Shown: positions 36,120-49,239 of the stretch, in pieces
How the letters are laid out: every line of letters starts with the position of its first letter
How positions within the stretch are numbered: position 1 is the first letter of the stretch
DNA from: Solanum dulcamara
Taxonomy: Eukaryota > Streptophyta > Magnoliopsida > Solanales > Solanaceae
Reading direction: 5' to 3'
DNA length: 64,000 nucleotides
Assembly: GCF_947179165.1 (NCBI RefSeq)
Contig: NC_077237.1
Span: 11,088,735-11,152,734, forward strand
Translations under genes and position numbers: made by a program
Notes under the pieces: generated by a model
What the model saw: only the letters and a program-made list of their open reading frames with translations
Databases searched by the model: none
What the model was told of the DNA's origin: nothing

Positions 36120-37130
36120 TTTGGAAGATATTCAAGTTAGAAAAACATTGGGTTGAATGATTTTTGATATTTGAAAGATATTCAAGTTATGAACTTGGAC
36201 TTTAGGATTTTTGAACTTAGAATTTTTTATTTTTTTTTGGTTTGTATAAATTGTGAACTTTAGACTTTAGAACTAATTAGAACTTAGATACTTGAATTTT
36301 AGGATACTTGAATATAATATAGAACTTGAACTTAGAATTTGAATTTTGAACTTGAACTTAGAAATTTGAACTTGAAATTTTGTTGACTTTAGAAATCTTG
36401 TTGAATTGTAGTACTTATGAACTAATTAAGTTAATTAGAGTTAGACGATATTCAAAGTCATGAACTTAAACTTTAGGAATCTTGGAAATGGAACTTTGAA
36501 ATTTTTAGGTTTGTATATGTTTGAACTCTTTAAACTTTAGAAGTAACTAGAACTTAGAAGTTCATGTGGTTATTAACTTGAACTTTAGATACTTGAATTT
36601 TAGGAATTCGGAACTTTATAAATTATTTTGGTTTGGATAAAATTTGAACTTTTAGACTTTAAAACTAATTAATTAGAACTTTATGTTGTCACGAACTTGA
36701 ACTTTAATTAGATACTTGAATACTCCTATTTTAGAACTTTAATTTGTATATACTTGAAACTTGTAATTTTGTTCTTATTTTACTTAGAACATCTGACTTG
36801 AATTAATTACAACTTGAATTATTTATAATTTGAACTTAATTATAAGTTGAACTTAATTATTGTATGAATTAATTAATTATAACTTGAATTAATCATAACT
36901 TGAACTTAATTATTGTATGAACTAATTAATTATAACTTGAATTAATTAGAATTTCAACTTAATTATAAGTTGAGTTAATTATAACTTGAACTTAATTATT
37001 ATATGAATTAATTAATTATAAATATAAATTAATTAATTATAACTTGAATTAATTAGAATTTGTAGTCTCGATGAATTGTAGTCATTATAAACAAATTAAT
37101 TAAACTTGAATATATGTAATTTTGTAGATA
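36120..37130 (+). repeat. Low-complexity GAACTT repeat region inside the CACTA
   Basis: About 1 kb built from diverged GAACTTGAACTTTAGA and later ATTATAACTTGAATTAATT words, no longer in strict register. It lies in the presumed leader intron before the transposase gene. No coding potential. Confidence 0.6.
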
Positions 37131-37145
37131 GATCATCGTTTGTGA

Positions 37146-37562
37146 ATGTATAACATGCATTATGAAGTTGGTAGTAGTTTGAAATATGAATTTATTGATA
37201 GTGTAAGAAGTTTTATCAATCATTCCATTACACTTGATATTTTTAAAAGAAATGAATTGGTTAGGTGTCCTTGTCGTGAAAGTAGGTGTTTGAAATTTTT
37301 TAATCCAAATATAGTTATGATTCATTTATATGATAATAGATTTAAGCCTAGATATTTTGTATGGGTTGATCATGCAGAAATAGATGGATTGAATAATATA
37401 TTTTATAATCTGCTGCCCGTGGATGAATATAATATGCTTGCACCATATGGTCAAATTAGAGTTGAACATGATAGGGCTCTACATGATAAAGTTCAACATG
37501 ATAGAGTTCATGAAATGGTTAATGATGCTTTCGGGGTTCAAGGCGGGATGGAACCCAAATAA
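37146..37562 (+). pseudogene. CACTA TNP2 transposase N-terminal region (Transpos_assoc-like)
   Basis: 139 codons. The segment RCPCRESRCLKFFNPNIVMI then HLYDNRFKPRYFVWVDHAE is the Cys/His-rich transposase-associated domain that begins TNP2 proteins (CPCxxCxN...HLxxxGFxxxYxxWxxHGE). It ends at a TAA after GGMEPK; the next frame continues the protein. Confidence 0.8.
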
Positions 37563-37658
37563 TATTTTGATAAAACTTCTAATGAAGAATCAAGACGCTT
37601 CTATCAACATTTAGAAGAGTCTAATCGTCCATTATATGAAGGGAGTCCGCATTCTGCT

Positions 37659-38629
37659 TTGTCGGTTGCAGTTAGGTTAATGAATATTAAATCAGATTGG
37701 AATGTTTCTTATGCGGCTATGAACTCAATGGTTGATCTTTTGGGCGAACTAGTTAATCATGAGTTTAACATACCTAAGAACTTCTATCAGGCAAAGAGAT
37801 TGATTTCCAAGTTAGGATTGTCGTATGATAGAATTCATTGTTGTAGTAATGACTGCATATTGTTCTACAAGACAGTTAGTAAATTAGAAAATTATAAGTT
37901 TTGTGGACAAGCTCGTTATAAGAGGACTCCTATTGGAAAAATGGTCCCAATTAAGGCGATGCATTATTTACCTCTTATTCCTAGATTAAAGAGGTTGTAT
38001 GCATTGATGAGGTCTGCCCCATATTTGAGATGGCATCGTGAATATAGAAGGTCATCGGGTGTCTTGTCTCATCCATCTGACGGAGAAGCATGTAAACATT
38101 TTGATAACATGTATCCTGATTTTGCTAGTGACCAAGAAATGTAAGATTGGGGTTATGTGCAGATGGCTTCACACAATTCTCTAATGTTGCCTCACCTTAT
38201 TTTTGCTGGCCTATATTTCTTACCCTGTACAACCTTCCTCTTGAAATGTGTATGACAAGTCCGTATATCTTTCTTAGCTGTGTTATTCCAGATCCTCATA
38301 ATCCTAAAAGTTTGATTGATGTCTATCTACAACCATTGATAGATAAGCTTAAACAATTATGGTTTGAAGGCGTAGTGACTTATGACATATCAACTAAGCA
38401 GAATTTTCTTATGCGTACTGCTTTAATGTGGACTATTAATGATTTCCTTGCATGCAGAATCTTTTCTGGTTGGATGACTGCTGGAAAGCTTGCTTGTCCT
38501 TATTGTATGGAACATAGTAAGGCATTTACCTTAAAGCATGGCAGAAAAAATTCATGGTTTGATTGTCATCGTCAGTTCTTGCCAATAAACCATAAGTTTA
38601 GAAAGATGAAACATGCATTCAAAAAGTAG
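37659..38629 (+). pseudogene. CACTA TNP2 transposase core (Transposase_21-like)
   Basis: Two frames, 37659-38144 and 38147-38629, split by a TAA at 38142-38144. Motifs: AVRLMNIKSDWNVSYAAMNS, IHCCSNDCILFYK, YKRTPIGKMVPIKAMHYLPL, MRSAPYLRWHREYRR and WHREYRRSSGVLSHPSDGEA. After the break come LGLCADGFTQFSN (first catalytic Asp), YNLPLEMCMTSPYIFLSCVI and SGWMTAGKLACPYCMEHSKA. This is the DDE-type core of CACTA transposases, which cut the element ends. The stop makes it non-functional. Confidence 0.88.
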
Positions 38630-39800
38630 GATTGAAAATGACCCTCCACCTCCATCATTGAAAGGACATTAAATTTGGGAGAGAGTTTCTCAATTGCCTA
38701 AAGTTACAGAAATTCCACCATCTAGACTTCCTGGATATGGTGTTGAACATAATTGGAACAAACAGAGCATATTCTGGGAGTTGCGTATTGGAAGGATAAT
38801 CTCCTACGACATAATCTTGATATGATGCACATTGAGAAAAATTATTTTGATAATTTGTTCAATACAGTGATGGATGTTAAAGGCAAGACAAAAGACAACA
38901 CAAGAGTTAGAATGGACTTATAGGAATAATGTAGAGAAAAGAATTGTGGTTGCAAGAACTACAAAATGGTAAAATTCTCAAGCCTAAGCCAGTTATTCAT
39001 TCACATTGGATGAGAAATGTGACATATGTGAGTGGGTTAAAAATTTGAGAATGTCAGAGGGATATGCTTCGAATTTGGGTAAGCGGACAAATCTGAATGA
39101 AAGAAAGTTGATAGGTATGAAAAGCCATGATTGTCATGTATTCATGGAAACTTTGATTCCTATCGCTTTTAGCCATCTACCTGATAGGATATGGAAGCCA
39201 ATCATAGAGGTAAGCATTTTCTTTAGAGACTTATGTTCTGAAAAGTTGTTGGAAAGTTCTTTAGACGGGATGGAGGAAAATATTTCTGTTATTACTACAA
39301 AGCTGAAGAAGTTTTTTCCATGTGTTTTTTTTATGTGATGGAACATCTTCCGATTCATCTTGTAAAAGAAACCCACCTTGGAGGTCCAGTTCAAACAAGG
39401 TGGATGTATCCATTTGAGAGGTAATGTTTTTCTTATATAAATAATTAAGTTTTTTTCTTATATATAATATAATTATAAGTTAACATATATTGATATATAC
39501 ATTCAGAAAAATTGGAAGCTGCAAACAAACAATTAAACAGAGAGGAAAGATCGAAGGATCAAATGTTCAAACTCATATTGCAAGAAAAACTGGTGACTTT
39601 TATTTCTATTACTTTGGAGATGAAGTTACATGTAAGAGAAATAGGCCTAATCGCAATGATGAAGGTGATAGTGATCCGATATATCCACCAATTTCAATTT
39701 TTAATCAAAGTGGTCGAGGATCTAAACAGCATGGAAGAGGAGGCTTCACTTGTTACATTCCGTATTTTTGCATCTTGGATTATTCATAAGCTAACGATTA
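38630..39800 (+). pseudogene. CACTA TNP2 C-terminal region with DUF4218-like domain
   Basis: Pieces in changing frames: 38760-38900 (NNLRHNLDMMHIEKN-like), 39006-39338 (SHDCHVFMETLIPIAFSHLP, FFRDLCSEKLLESS), then VMEHLPIHLVKETHLGGPVQ and TRWMYPFER at 39337-39420. An intron-like gap (donor at 39421) leads to 39507-39745, which ends in FGDEVTCKRNRPNRNDEG. This is the DUF4218 pattern that follows Transposase_21 in TNP2 proteins. Many frame breaks. Confidence 0.75.
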
Positions 39801-39950
39801 TAAATTCAAGGACTTTTAATTTTAAATTTTAAAATGACATAATTTGTTGTAGATGCCAAGTTATATGGATAATTTATGTGAAGTAAAATACATCTCAATA
39901 AGGACCCTTGATCCAAATCAAAGTAGAAGCCATCAAATATTTTTTCTTAA

Positions 39951-42663
39951 AGTCACATTTTCGGGTAAGCTGACTTCAGGAGGACATAATCTCTTTAGAA
40001 TTTGGGAATTTGGGAAAACTCTCAAAATGAAAGTTGTAGTTAATTGAAATATCTTTCCATTCATAGGTCGTAGGATGAAATGTGATATCGTAATAATAAT
40101 ATATAGACGTTTTAAGTCTGACAGGCCAAACTAAATAGTGGATTAGGCCCAACCCAATTCTAACTCGGGTCAGGCCCAATGCCCACAAAATTAAAACTAA
40201 TTTTTTTATCTCTTCCTTCATATTTTAGACCAAGATATATCTGGAAATTTCCAGAGAGAGTAAGAGAAGAGAAACCTAGAGAGGAACACCAACATCTACC
40301 ACAATTAAAGCCTCAAATCTCAAAGCTCTTGAATAGAAAAGTGTTGTACGTTGTGTTGCCTTCAATTTGAGCTAAAAATCAGCCAATAAGAAGAATATTT
40401 AATATGGTTGCTGCTCATTTAAGGTAATATTAAAGTCTCTTTTTCATTATTAACAAGTTTAGTTAGAGTTTTAACGGATTAGAACGGACAAAATAGTGTT
40501 ATAAACTCGTTTGGTGATTTATTGAGATTTATGAGTTAAAGGGTTGTTTTAGGTAGCTTAAATGGATGGAGTTAGCTTAGTGATGATGTATAATAATTGT
40601 TGATATTATTTTGATGTTGTTGATGAGTTGTTGTTCTTAAATTTAGAGGAATAAGGTGTATGAAGATTGTGAGTGTTTAAATCCATTTTAGGGATTGTGT
40701 AGCTGGTAGTAATTCTGAAATATCTCATTGTATATACCTTTGATTTTAGATATTAAACATGTTTTGGAAAGATAATACACGCACCTACAACTCTTATGTT
40801 TATATTGTAGTCTATATCTGTTGTTATTATGTCTAAAAAAGAGGATGAATCATAAGATAAATTCTGTCCAGATTCTGGATTGAAAAATCCCTCATGTATA
40901 GCTATTAGTGTTTTGATGATATCTTTTTGTAAAAAATGAGTTTTGAGTTGATTTCTTTTGCATTGGAAATTTAAGACAGATATCGAAAAGTTTTATGAAG
41001 GTCATAAAGTCCAGTTTTGCCATTTTCATTTTCAAACTTTAGATACAACTTGAGGTACTCGGCTTTCCGAATTTACTGTTTTGGTAACATGAGTCGTGTG
41101 GAAACATTCTAGGCTTATTGTCAATAATAAATCTTATTTTATGTTAATATTTTAGATTGTTGATGTTGCTTGATGATTATATGGTTGGTTTGAAAGTGGG
41201 AAAAGTGAGCGGTATAAGGGAGATGCTGCCCAATTTTTTTTAGAAATAACCTACTAACGATAGAGTACGTTTTATTCTTGTCCATAGCTTAACCATAGTG
41301 CTTAACGTTTTAATATAGGTTGAGACAATATTAGACAGCATATACGTATAAACGCTAAAGGTATGTAAAGTTAACATTTTCTTCTTTTGGCATGATCCAT
41401 ATGAAACGAACGGATGACGTATGCTTAAATTCCAAAGAAACTCTTATTCGTAGATACACTCAGATGGCTAATGTTCTTGATTTTCAGAATTTATATTATT
41501 ATATCTTGACTCATGTGTATAATTCCAGCCATCCTAGTTGGTATAACTCATGTTGTGGTATAATTCATATTTTAGTATAATCCATAATTGGTGTGATTCA
41601 TAATGACAATGGAAGAGTACTCGGAATGACTATTGTCTTGGTTTTCAAATGATGGACTGTTTTGCTTATTTCATTAAGTCTCCGATAATAATCAAATTAC
41701 ACAAGGATGCTATGATACCCTAGTCTTGCATATTGTTATGGTATTATTCATCGAGACCTACGATAGGCCGGATATGTTATCATGTATGGATTCCACTACA
41801 TTATTCACCGAGTCCCTTACTAGAGGGCCGGGTACGTGATATGATAATATGATATTATGATGACATGAAGATATGATTATGGCACCGAGTCTCATAATAG
41901 GCCGGGTACGGTATCAGTGTACACTACTCTATTCACTGAGTTTCTTGCTAAAGAGACGGATATGGTATATATATACATATGATGATATATTGATATAATT
42001 GTGACACTAAGTCCCATAATGGACTGGGTACGATATATGATGATGATATGCATGTCTTTATTTCATAAGACACTGGTACAGTGATTTATTGATTATGATA
42101 CTTGGCTCCTGAATCTTTATTTCAGATGTGATCTCCTTTACGGTATTTTACGCTTTATATACTTGGTACATATTTCGTACTGACCCCCTCTTTTTGGGGG
42201 GGCTGCGTTTCATGCCCGCAGGTATAGATAATCATTTTGGGGATCCGTCAGCTTAGGATTTCCACTCAGCTGATTTGGAGTGCTCCATCGTTTCGGAGCA
42301 TAGACTTTTGGTACCAATCTATTGATGTATATATTGTTTATTTAGGGGTACGACTGGGCCCTGTCTCGTCATATGCTATTATTAATACTCTTAGATGTCT
42401 GTAGACACATGTGTGGGTTTTATATAGATGTTGTTCGATTGTATTGGTATGACTTATGTTTTGGAACGTTTCCATTCGTAGTAATAGCCTTGTTGGCTTA
42501 CGCAATATGTTATCTTATCTTTTGACAATTGTGACAGTTTTGAGACGACTCCCTGTCCGTATAAATTTCACGTCATATGGGTGTTGATCGATTATAATAG
42601 CGGACGTGTATATGGGTGACCAATTCGGACACCAGTTACGGCCTACGAGGTTAGGTCGTGACA
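39951..42663 (+). mobile_element. Solo LTR inside the CACTA transposase region
   Basis: Ends GGTCGTGACA at 42663. The left end is probably AGTCAC at 39951 (expected TGTCAC); no clean target duplication was found, only TCAC near both ends. It contains five diverged copies of a unit like CACCGAGTCCCATAATAGGC at 41751, 41808, 41883, 41935 and 42005. TNP2 coding sequence resumes right after it. Confidence 0.55.
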
Positions 42664-43643
42664 TCACTTCTATGAAAAGACAATCAGCTGTGACTTATAT
42701 TTTGCTTAATTGTCCAGAAATTCAGTCATATCTTAAGTAAATGTTAAATGATATTATCAAATTACATAGTAATAAGTGATTACTAACTATCAAAATTGTA
42801 CATATCAATATCAGCACGTTCGTAAGCACATGGAGCAATAAAGCCATATATACGAGGTTTTCCAAATGGCTAAAGGATTATGTAAGTGTGAAAGCTCATA
42901 TTGAATCAGTAGGTATAATGTTTTTATTTTATAGTAAATTGTATTATTTTAAAATCAATTTGTAGGTTTATGATGAATACTCAAATATCAAACATTCGCC
43001 ATTTGTGAGAGAAATCGCACTCAGGCCTGAATCTCATATTCATACAATGAATAAATATTGTGTGAATGGTTTTAAGTTTCAAACTGAAGAAGATATTATG
43101 CACAAGAAAACCAATAATAATGGTGTGTGAGTTCAAGGTGATGTCGATGATAATGGCCAAACTGTAGAAAATTATAATGTCATTCAAGAGATTATTGAAG
43201 TAAGATATTCAGGTTGGCCTAAAAAAATAGTATTGTTTTGGTGTAAGTGGTTTGACCCATCACACAGAGGCACAAGGGTGGACCAACAACATAACATAAT
43301 TGAAGTTAAGCACACCAGACAATACAGAAGTTATGATCCTTTTATTATTGCCTAAAATGCTAAGCAAGTCTATTACACTCCATATCCATTGCATAAAGAT
43401 GAGGCTGATTGGTGGGTTGTTATTAAGACAAAGCCTGTGGAAAGAATTGAAATTGAGAATGTATTAGATATGGCGTACCAAAATGATATTGCACTTATTC
43501 AACAACAAATTGATGTTGTGTTGGAAACCACACTAGAACATTCTCAATACATACTAGAAGAGGTTTCCGATGATGAACTTATAATGCCAAATGTTGATAA
43601 AGAAGTAAATGAGGAATATGAATTATTTAAGGAGGAAGAATAG
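42664..43643 (+). pseudogene. CACTA TNP2 end with DUF4216-like domain
   Basis: 42664-42760 encodes TYILLNCPEIQSYL, as in TNP2 proteins. 42970-43370 encodes NKYCVNGFKFQTEED then IVLFWCKWFDPSHRGTRVD, typical of DUF4216. 43389-43643 continues with YPLHKDEADWWVVIKTKPVE and an acidic tail. Stops interrupt. Confidence 0.75.
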
Positions 43644-43827
43644 AATGACAATGAATATGAAACAACTGAGGAGGAGGAATAAAAAGATGACGAAAATAAA
43701 GCAAGCGAGGAGGAATAGAGTGGTAGATTATAACTAGTATGTAAGTTATTTATTTCGCTAACCCTAAATTTATTTAATTTATGTTTTTTATATATTATAT
43801 TGTTACCTTACATACATATGTCATCTG

Positions 43828-44688
43828 GTGATGGTGATAGATCTCGGGATCATCTTGGGATTAGCCATTCTGATAGAAGTAAAGAAGTCTAGGAGACCTG
43901 TTGATCCTGAGGATATCCTAGGACATATTTCTTCAGCGCCGGAGATGCAGCACCGCCTAGCTAGTCCTACACATATTAATGTTGTGCCTTTGGAGACTAT
44001 GGATCCTTTAGTTTACCATAGTCAGTTCCGCCGACCACATGACACTTTTTCTTCTTCAGTGGTCAGACATACTTCACATAATCAGACCTACCAGCTACCC
44101 ACAGTGGTTATTGCTCAACCCCCTAAAGTATCATCTTCTACTACTCCATCTCCCACAACTCCATCTCCCGGATCTCAGTCTCATCACATATCTACTCTGA
44201 GACTTAGAGATTCTAGTGTTGAGACTGACACTCCTACAGCATTAGCTTCACCTTCTTCTACTGCTAGAACAAAGACAGTACATGATGTGCCTGGGTTAAC
44301 TCCTGGGCAGAGGTACAGACTTGGAAGAGTCATGATTGAGCTTGATGGATCCTCGTAAGTTTAATGTTTTATTTATTTATTTTTGCTACATTAATAAATT
44401 ATTCATGAACTAATTACATGTTTATTATGTGTCTTGCAGGTGACATCCTTCGAAGGAGGCTGCTAGGGCTCTTCAGGAGAGTATTAGGAGGCTATATACT
44501 GAGCTCTATTACTCTTGGCGGGAGATTCCAAACAGTATCCGCCAAGCAATGTTTAATGAATTGAAGGTATATATATGTTTAAATCTATTTTTTAAAGTTA
44601 CATTTAATATTTTTACTATACTTTACTTAACTAATTATTTAATGTTATTCATTTTTTCAGACTTTATGTACTTGGGAGCCAAGGTACA
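43828..44688 (+). pseudogene. Second CACTA gene, 5' part
   Basis: 43828-44358 is an open frame rich in Ser, Thr and Pro, ending SPGQRYRLG-like (TPGQRYRLGRVMIELDGSS) at a splice donor (44356). 44441-44565 continues EAARALQESIRRLYTELYYS and WREIPNSIRQAMFNELK. 44660-44688 begins TLCTWEP. This is the architecture of the second CACTA protein (Transposase_24/TNPA-like, which binds the subterminal repeats). The solo LTR at 44689 cuts it. Confidence 0.65.
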
Positions 44689-47600
44689 TGTCACGCCCCG
44701 GGAGGGTACCCTAGACGTAACCGGCACTCAGAAAGCATTTCTGGCTCCCAAGCGAACCACATAGCCTGATCACACATCCGTTCATTCATTCAATCAGTGG
44801 AAGACAAAAGAATAAAGAGAATATTCGGTGGGCAACTCAAACATCAGTCTAACTCAAAGAATAAAGGCCATGGGCCAACAAATCAACTCTAATATTTGTC
44901 ATTATAAATAGTTTGACAAGAATAATTTAAGGAAAGAAATACCCAATCAACGCATCACTATCTAGTTTATAAAACCTCTATCACTACTATCTAATTGGTG
45001 TCAATGACATATTCATAGCTACCTCAAATAAAAATAAAAAGGGCTAACTCAATGTGAGAATACACAAATGGTGTCCTCCGAATGTAGGGGAGGACTCACC
45101 AATACGCTGAGTGCAAATAGATCCCCAATGATGCTCCTATTGACGATCTCATAAACCTGTCTCTGCATTATGAAACGATGCAGGCCAAATGGCGTCAGTA
45201 CGTGGAATGTACTGGTATGTAAAATGGCAGAATGAAACATACCTCAAGGAAGAGTAACGCTGGTTCAAATATTTCAACTCAGGAAGATAAGAGAAGCTCA
45301 AATAAGGCGTCATAAGTCTAAAGTAAGAATACATTTTTAGACAAAGACCAATCACACATCATACAATCCATTCCATCACACCTCACCTAATCCGATCATC
45401 TAAAATCAACTCAACAATCAACTCAAAGGACTCAGCTCAATAACTATGTAAATTAGAATGTGCAATATTTTGCAATTCAACTTAATAATCTACAATCACA
45501 TTCAAACCAATCATATCAAGCACAATCCAATCACAATTCATCTAGCCCAATCTGATCATACACCATCAACTCAATAATTAACTCAAAGGACTCAACTCAA
45601 TAAATAAGTAACAACTCACTCAAGTGTCCTAAGTCTAACAAGAAATAGTTTAGACAGGACCAACTCGTAAACCACTCAACTCAACTGACTCGGAGCACTA
45701 TCAAGACCTAAATGGGAGTTTCTCTTATCCGACAACCATCACCTATGAGCCAGTGATAGTACAACAATCAAACGTCGTTGCCACGTCCGTCCATACCTTG
45801 TCAGGGCATGAACGCCTCCCTAATCATAGATACCATCGATTAGTCAGGTCCTATTATTTCAGGACAATAAAAATGGGAAACATTCGACTTTAATGGTTCG
45901 ATCCCACGGGAAGCATTCGACTTTAACGATTCCATCCCTACCTACGTTGGCGGTGTAGTTTCGGGGGTTTGAGTATGGACTGTACTATCACCCTCCTCGG
46001 TGTTCGATACTCCTCCCATGACTCCATGCTCATAAAACTCCCTCCAATCATCTCAAACAAGCCCTCACGGCTAGTTTCATGTGGAACATTGCCACCTTAT
46101 CAACTCTGTTCTCATTTCAACTCAATTAAGTCATAATGGCAAGTCTCATTTAGGACCTTGTCCACTCGTCAATTCCATCCTCAACTCAACTCAGTCAAGC
46201 CTCATTTAGATAAGCATTTATGACATCTCCTCAAGACTCATCACAACTCTATGGCTTTTAGCCCAATAACTCAAGTGGAATAACACATTCAAGAAAATTG
46301 ACTTATGCAACATAGCCACATAGTTAAAGAGATCAATAAGACATATTAACAAGTAAAAATACTCATACTCATTTATAATCAAAATACTCGTGTTCAAAAT
46401 AATTAAGAGACTCCTCAAACTTAACTCATGCTTAAACTCTTTTTAAATCATAGATGAAAATAATCATTTCTTAAACTCAAAAATAGTGTATAAATAGTTT
46501 AAGCAAAAATGCTCACAATTCATTTATTTAAAACTCCTTCTCAAAAGATCCTTTATTTTCAAAATACTCATAAGACTCCAATCAACTCAGATTATGCAAA
46601 TCACATGTCACATAATCACATTAGACTCCAATCCGCTCCATCACATAACATTCTCATCAATATACCTCTTCATCAATCATTCTACACATATTAAATAATC
46701 ACCATTCACATCATCACTCATACCATCATCAAAACATCATCATCACATCATTATCAAATATTATCATTATACCATTATCAAGTATTATCATCACCATTAT
46801 CAAATATTATCATCACGTCATTATCAAACATCTACTCCACAATCTTTATTTTTTTCACATATTAACTAAGCACCATTCACATCATCACTCACACCGTCAT
46901 CAAATATTATCTTCACATCAATCATCAAACATCTACTCTAAAATCCTTATTTTAGTCCTATATTCATTTTATAGAAGAAAAAAGGACATTCTTAACTATC
47001 CAATTCATTCTTTTCATTCCAATCAATACATATACACAAAGCCACTCACCTCAACCTTAAGACAATTATGACAAGGGAATCTCATCTTGGGTTCATGTGA
47101 ATGAAACATAAATCCATACTCTCAACAAAACTCAACTCAAGAATATCGTCAATATCTATAAATCTATTACAAAGATACATTTGTAGTTAATAATATGAAA
47201 AATAACTATTTAGTAACTCAAGGCATTAAAATCAACAATCAACCATTTGTATCTAAAAACATTCCATAGTTTAGGGAAAACTTTTAAGAAAACCTTCTTA
47301 GAAGGTGCAACTCTTTCACAACTCCTAACCAACACATCTATGGGCATATGGAAGAACTCAATCTATATTTTAGGTTAGCCTTACATACCTTATTTGAAGA
47401 CTTTGAAGAAAACCTTGTGTTGGATCTTCAATGGAGAACTCAAATCTTGAAGCTCTTGGACCCTTCTTGTTGGAAATAGAGAAGAAGAAGAAGAGAGAGA
47501 GAGAGAGAAGCTCCTAGGGCTTTTAAAGAGAGAGTGAGGGATTGAAAATGATCCCAAAATGTGTTAGGGCTGATACATATATAATTTGGGGAAATTCCCA

Positions 47601-48353
47601 AATTACCCCTTCTCAAAAGTTCTGAAAAATAGGCAAAAATACACCTGGCGCGATAGTGGCGCATCGCGCCATTGCAGCGCCAGGACGATTACGCCTAAAA
47701 ACCTGCACACCTCGTAGTGGCGCGCCGCGCCAAGGACCAAACTACTGAGGCATGTTTCTGGCGCGATAGTGGCGCGTCGCGCCCTTATAGCGCCAAGGCC
47801 AAAGTTTCTGGGTTCTGGAAATTTGGCCTGAAAAACCCTGCACAACTTTTAGTGGCGCGTCGTGCCAAGGACCAAACTACTGAGGCATGTTTCTGGCGCG
47901 ATAGTGGCGCGTCTCGCCCTTACAGCGCCAAGGCCATTTCCCCAGCAGTTGCAACCCAGGCCAAAATGAAATTCATGCCGCGCTAGTTCGTCTTAGGAGC
48001 GTCATATCTTTCGACTCCGAACTCCAAAATTCACATTCTTGGTGGAGTTGGAAAGAAAACTCAAAGACCTTTAATTTGGTAGGTCGTGGGCCACCCAGTT
48101 CTTTATATCCTAGGAGATATGGTCATTTGAAGTTGACCCTTATACTAACTCATCCGAAAACTTCATCGATTGGAGTTTTTTGGACTCGACTTGGTGTTAG
48201 AGATCCCTCATGACCCCTAAACACATCTCACACACTTCAAATACTTAGGAATTAATTCTAACTCATGTGTAGAATTACAAGTCCTCTGGTCCGAGTCTAC
48301 TCACACGTGAAGAAATGTTCGATTTTTTGAGAAAACATTTCCGGGGTATCATA
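44689..48353 (-). mobile_element. 3.7-kb solo LTR in the second CACTA gene
   Basis: The + strand starts TGTCACGCCCCGG and ends CCGGGGTATCATA (normal end CA, here TA). The target duplication GTACA is perfect (44684-44688 and 48354-48358). - strand orientation. It has CATCAT-rich sequence at 46650-46920 and a GC-rich block at 47640-47940. Its 5' region, read on the - strand, shares with the LTRs at 31770 and 55384 the words ATGAGTTAG, GGGATCTCTAACACCAA and ATATCTCCTAG, so the three are related. Confidence 0.8.
47640..47940 (-). repeat. GC-rich tandem and inverted repeats inside the LTR
   Basis: GGCGCGATAGTGGCGC and its partners recur, and a unit of 135 bp is repeated (47716 and 47851). Because 135 is a multiple of three it opens a spurious frame on the + strand. 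CpG-rich and self-complementary. Confidence 0.8.
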
Positions 48354-48358
48354 GTACA

Positions 48359-48503
48359 ATGGTCATTGCGACCACTTTTGAAAGACCCATGTGAACAAAA
48401 AGACTAATGCATCAGATCCGGATGAGTGGGTGGAGGAAAGGGCCGAACGAGCCTATGTAAGTTATTTAACATAATGTATAATATATTTTGATTCTAACTT
48501 TTA

Positions 48504-48545
<42 letters not shown>

Positions 48546-48950
48546 ATGATAACATTTATTTTTTAATATACAACAAGATTATGAGCGGCACATATGTAAT
48601 ATGGGAGATTCGATCCAACTAACGCCTGGACAGTCCATTCAAATTTGGACAGAAAAAGTGATTGGAGGCAGCCACAAGGGCCGAATATTTGAAATGGGCT
48701 CTAGGAATAATGTATGATGACTCCAATTAGGTTTAGAAGGTATTGGATCGTCGCGTCAAGTCGAGGCCATTGAGGGGTTGAGATAGTTGTAATGTCTCGG
48801 CAAATTATAGAACTTACACGCGCATTGGCAGAATCTAAGAAAAGAAGGATTGAGGAGAAAAAAAATATATGAATGAACAAGTTGAGCAAATTAAAGAACA
48901 AGTACTCAACCTCGCCCGTCAGCCTCAGCCCCATTAATCAAGAGGATCCA
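48359..48950 (+). pseudogene. Second CACTA gene, 3' part (Transposase_24-like)
   Basis: Resumes after the LTR: HVNKKTNASDPDEWVEERAE at about 48391-48455. A (TA)n-bearing intron follows, then SIQLTPGQSIQIWTEKVIGG then SHKGRIFEMGSRN at about 48608-48713. The end of this segment fits the IWxEVVGGKxKGRVYGxGS pattern of the plant En/Spm second protein. Confidence 0.7.
48509..48542. repeat. (TA)n microsatellite in a CACTA intron
   Basis: About 17 TA units. Confidence 0.9.
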
Positions 48951-49239
48951 CTCCGGATGAATCCGACGATAGTGATGAATAGATAGCAAATAGTCCTTAG
49001 GTTCCCTATGTTAGTTTATGAATGTTTTGAATTTTTTTGTTAACTTTGAAATACTTTAAATCGTTTTAAATTATGACTTTATTCGTTTTAAGTGTTTAAT
49101 TATGTTTGTTATTATGTATTTTGCTTATTTTGTTTGTTGTTATTTGTGTTTGAATGGACTGAATTGCTATGAAATGAATTGAATTTTGATTGCAGGTGGG
49201 AAACAGAAACTGCAGGTTTCTACTGTCAAAATTTTTCCA

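Noticed and set aside
47640..47940. Regularly spaced palindromic repeats, like a CRISPR array at first sight
   Set aside because: Plant LTR sequence; repeats and spacers are not of constant length and the context is a solo LTR.
47717..47986. Repetitive open frame of 89 codons with ARRAKDQTTEACFW units
   Set aside because: It arises from a 135-bp tandem repeat in a solo LTR; the period is a multiple of three. No reason to think it is translated.
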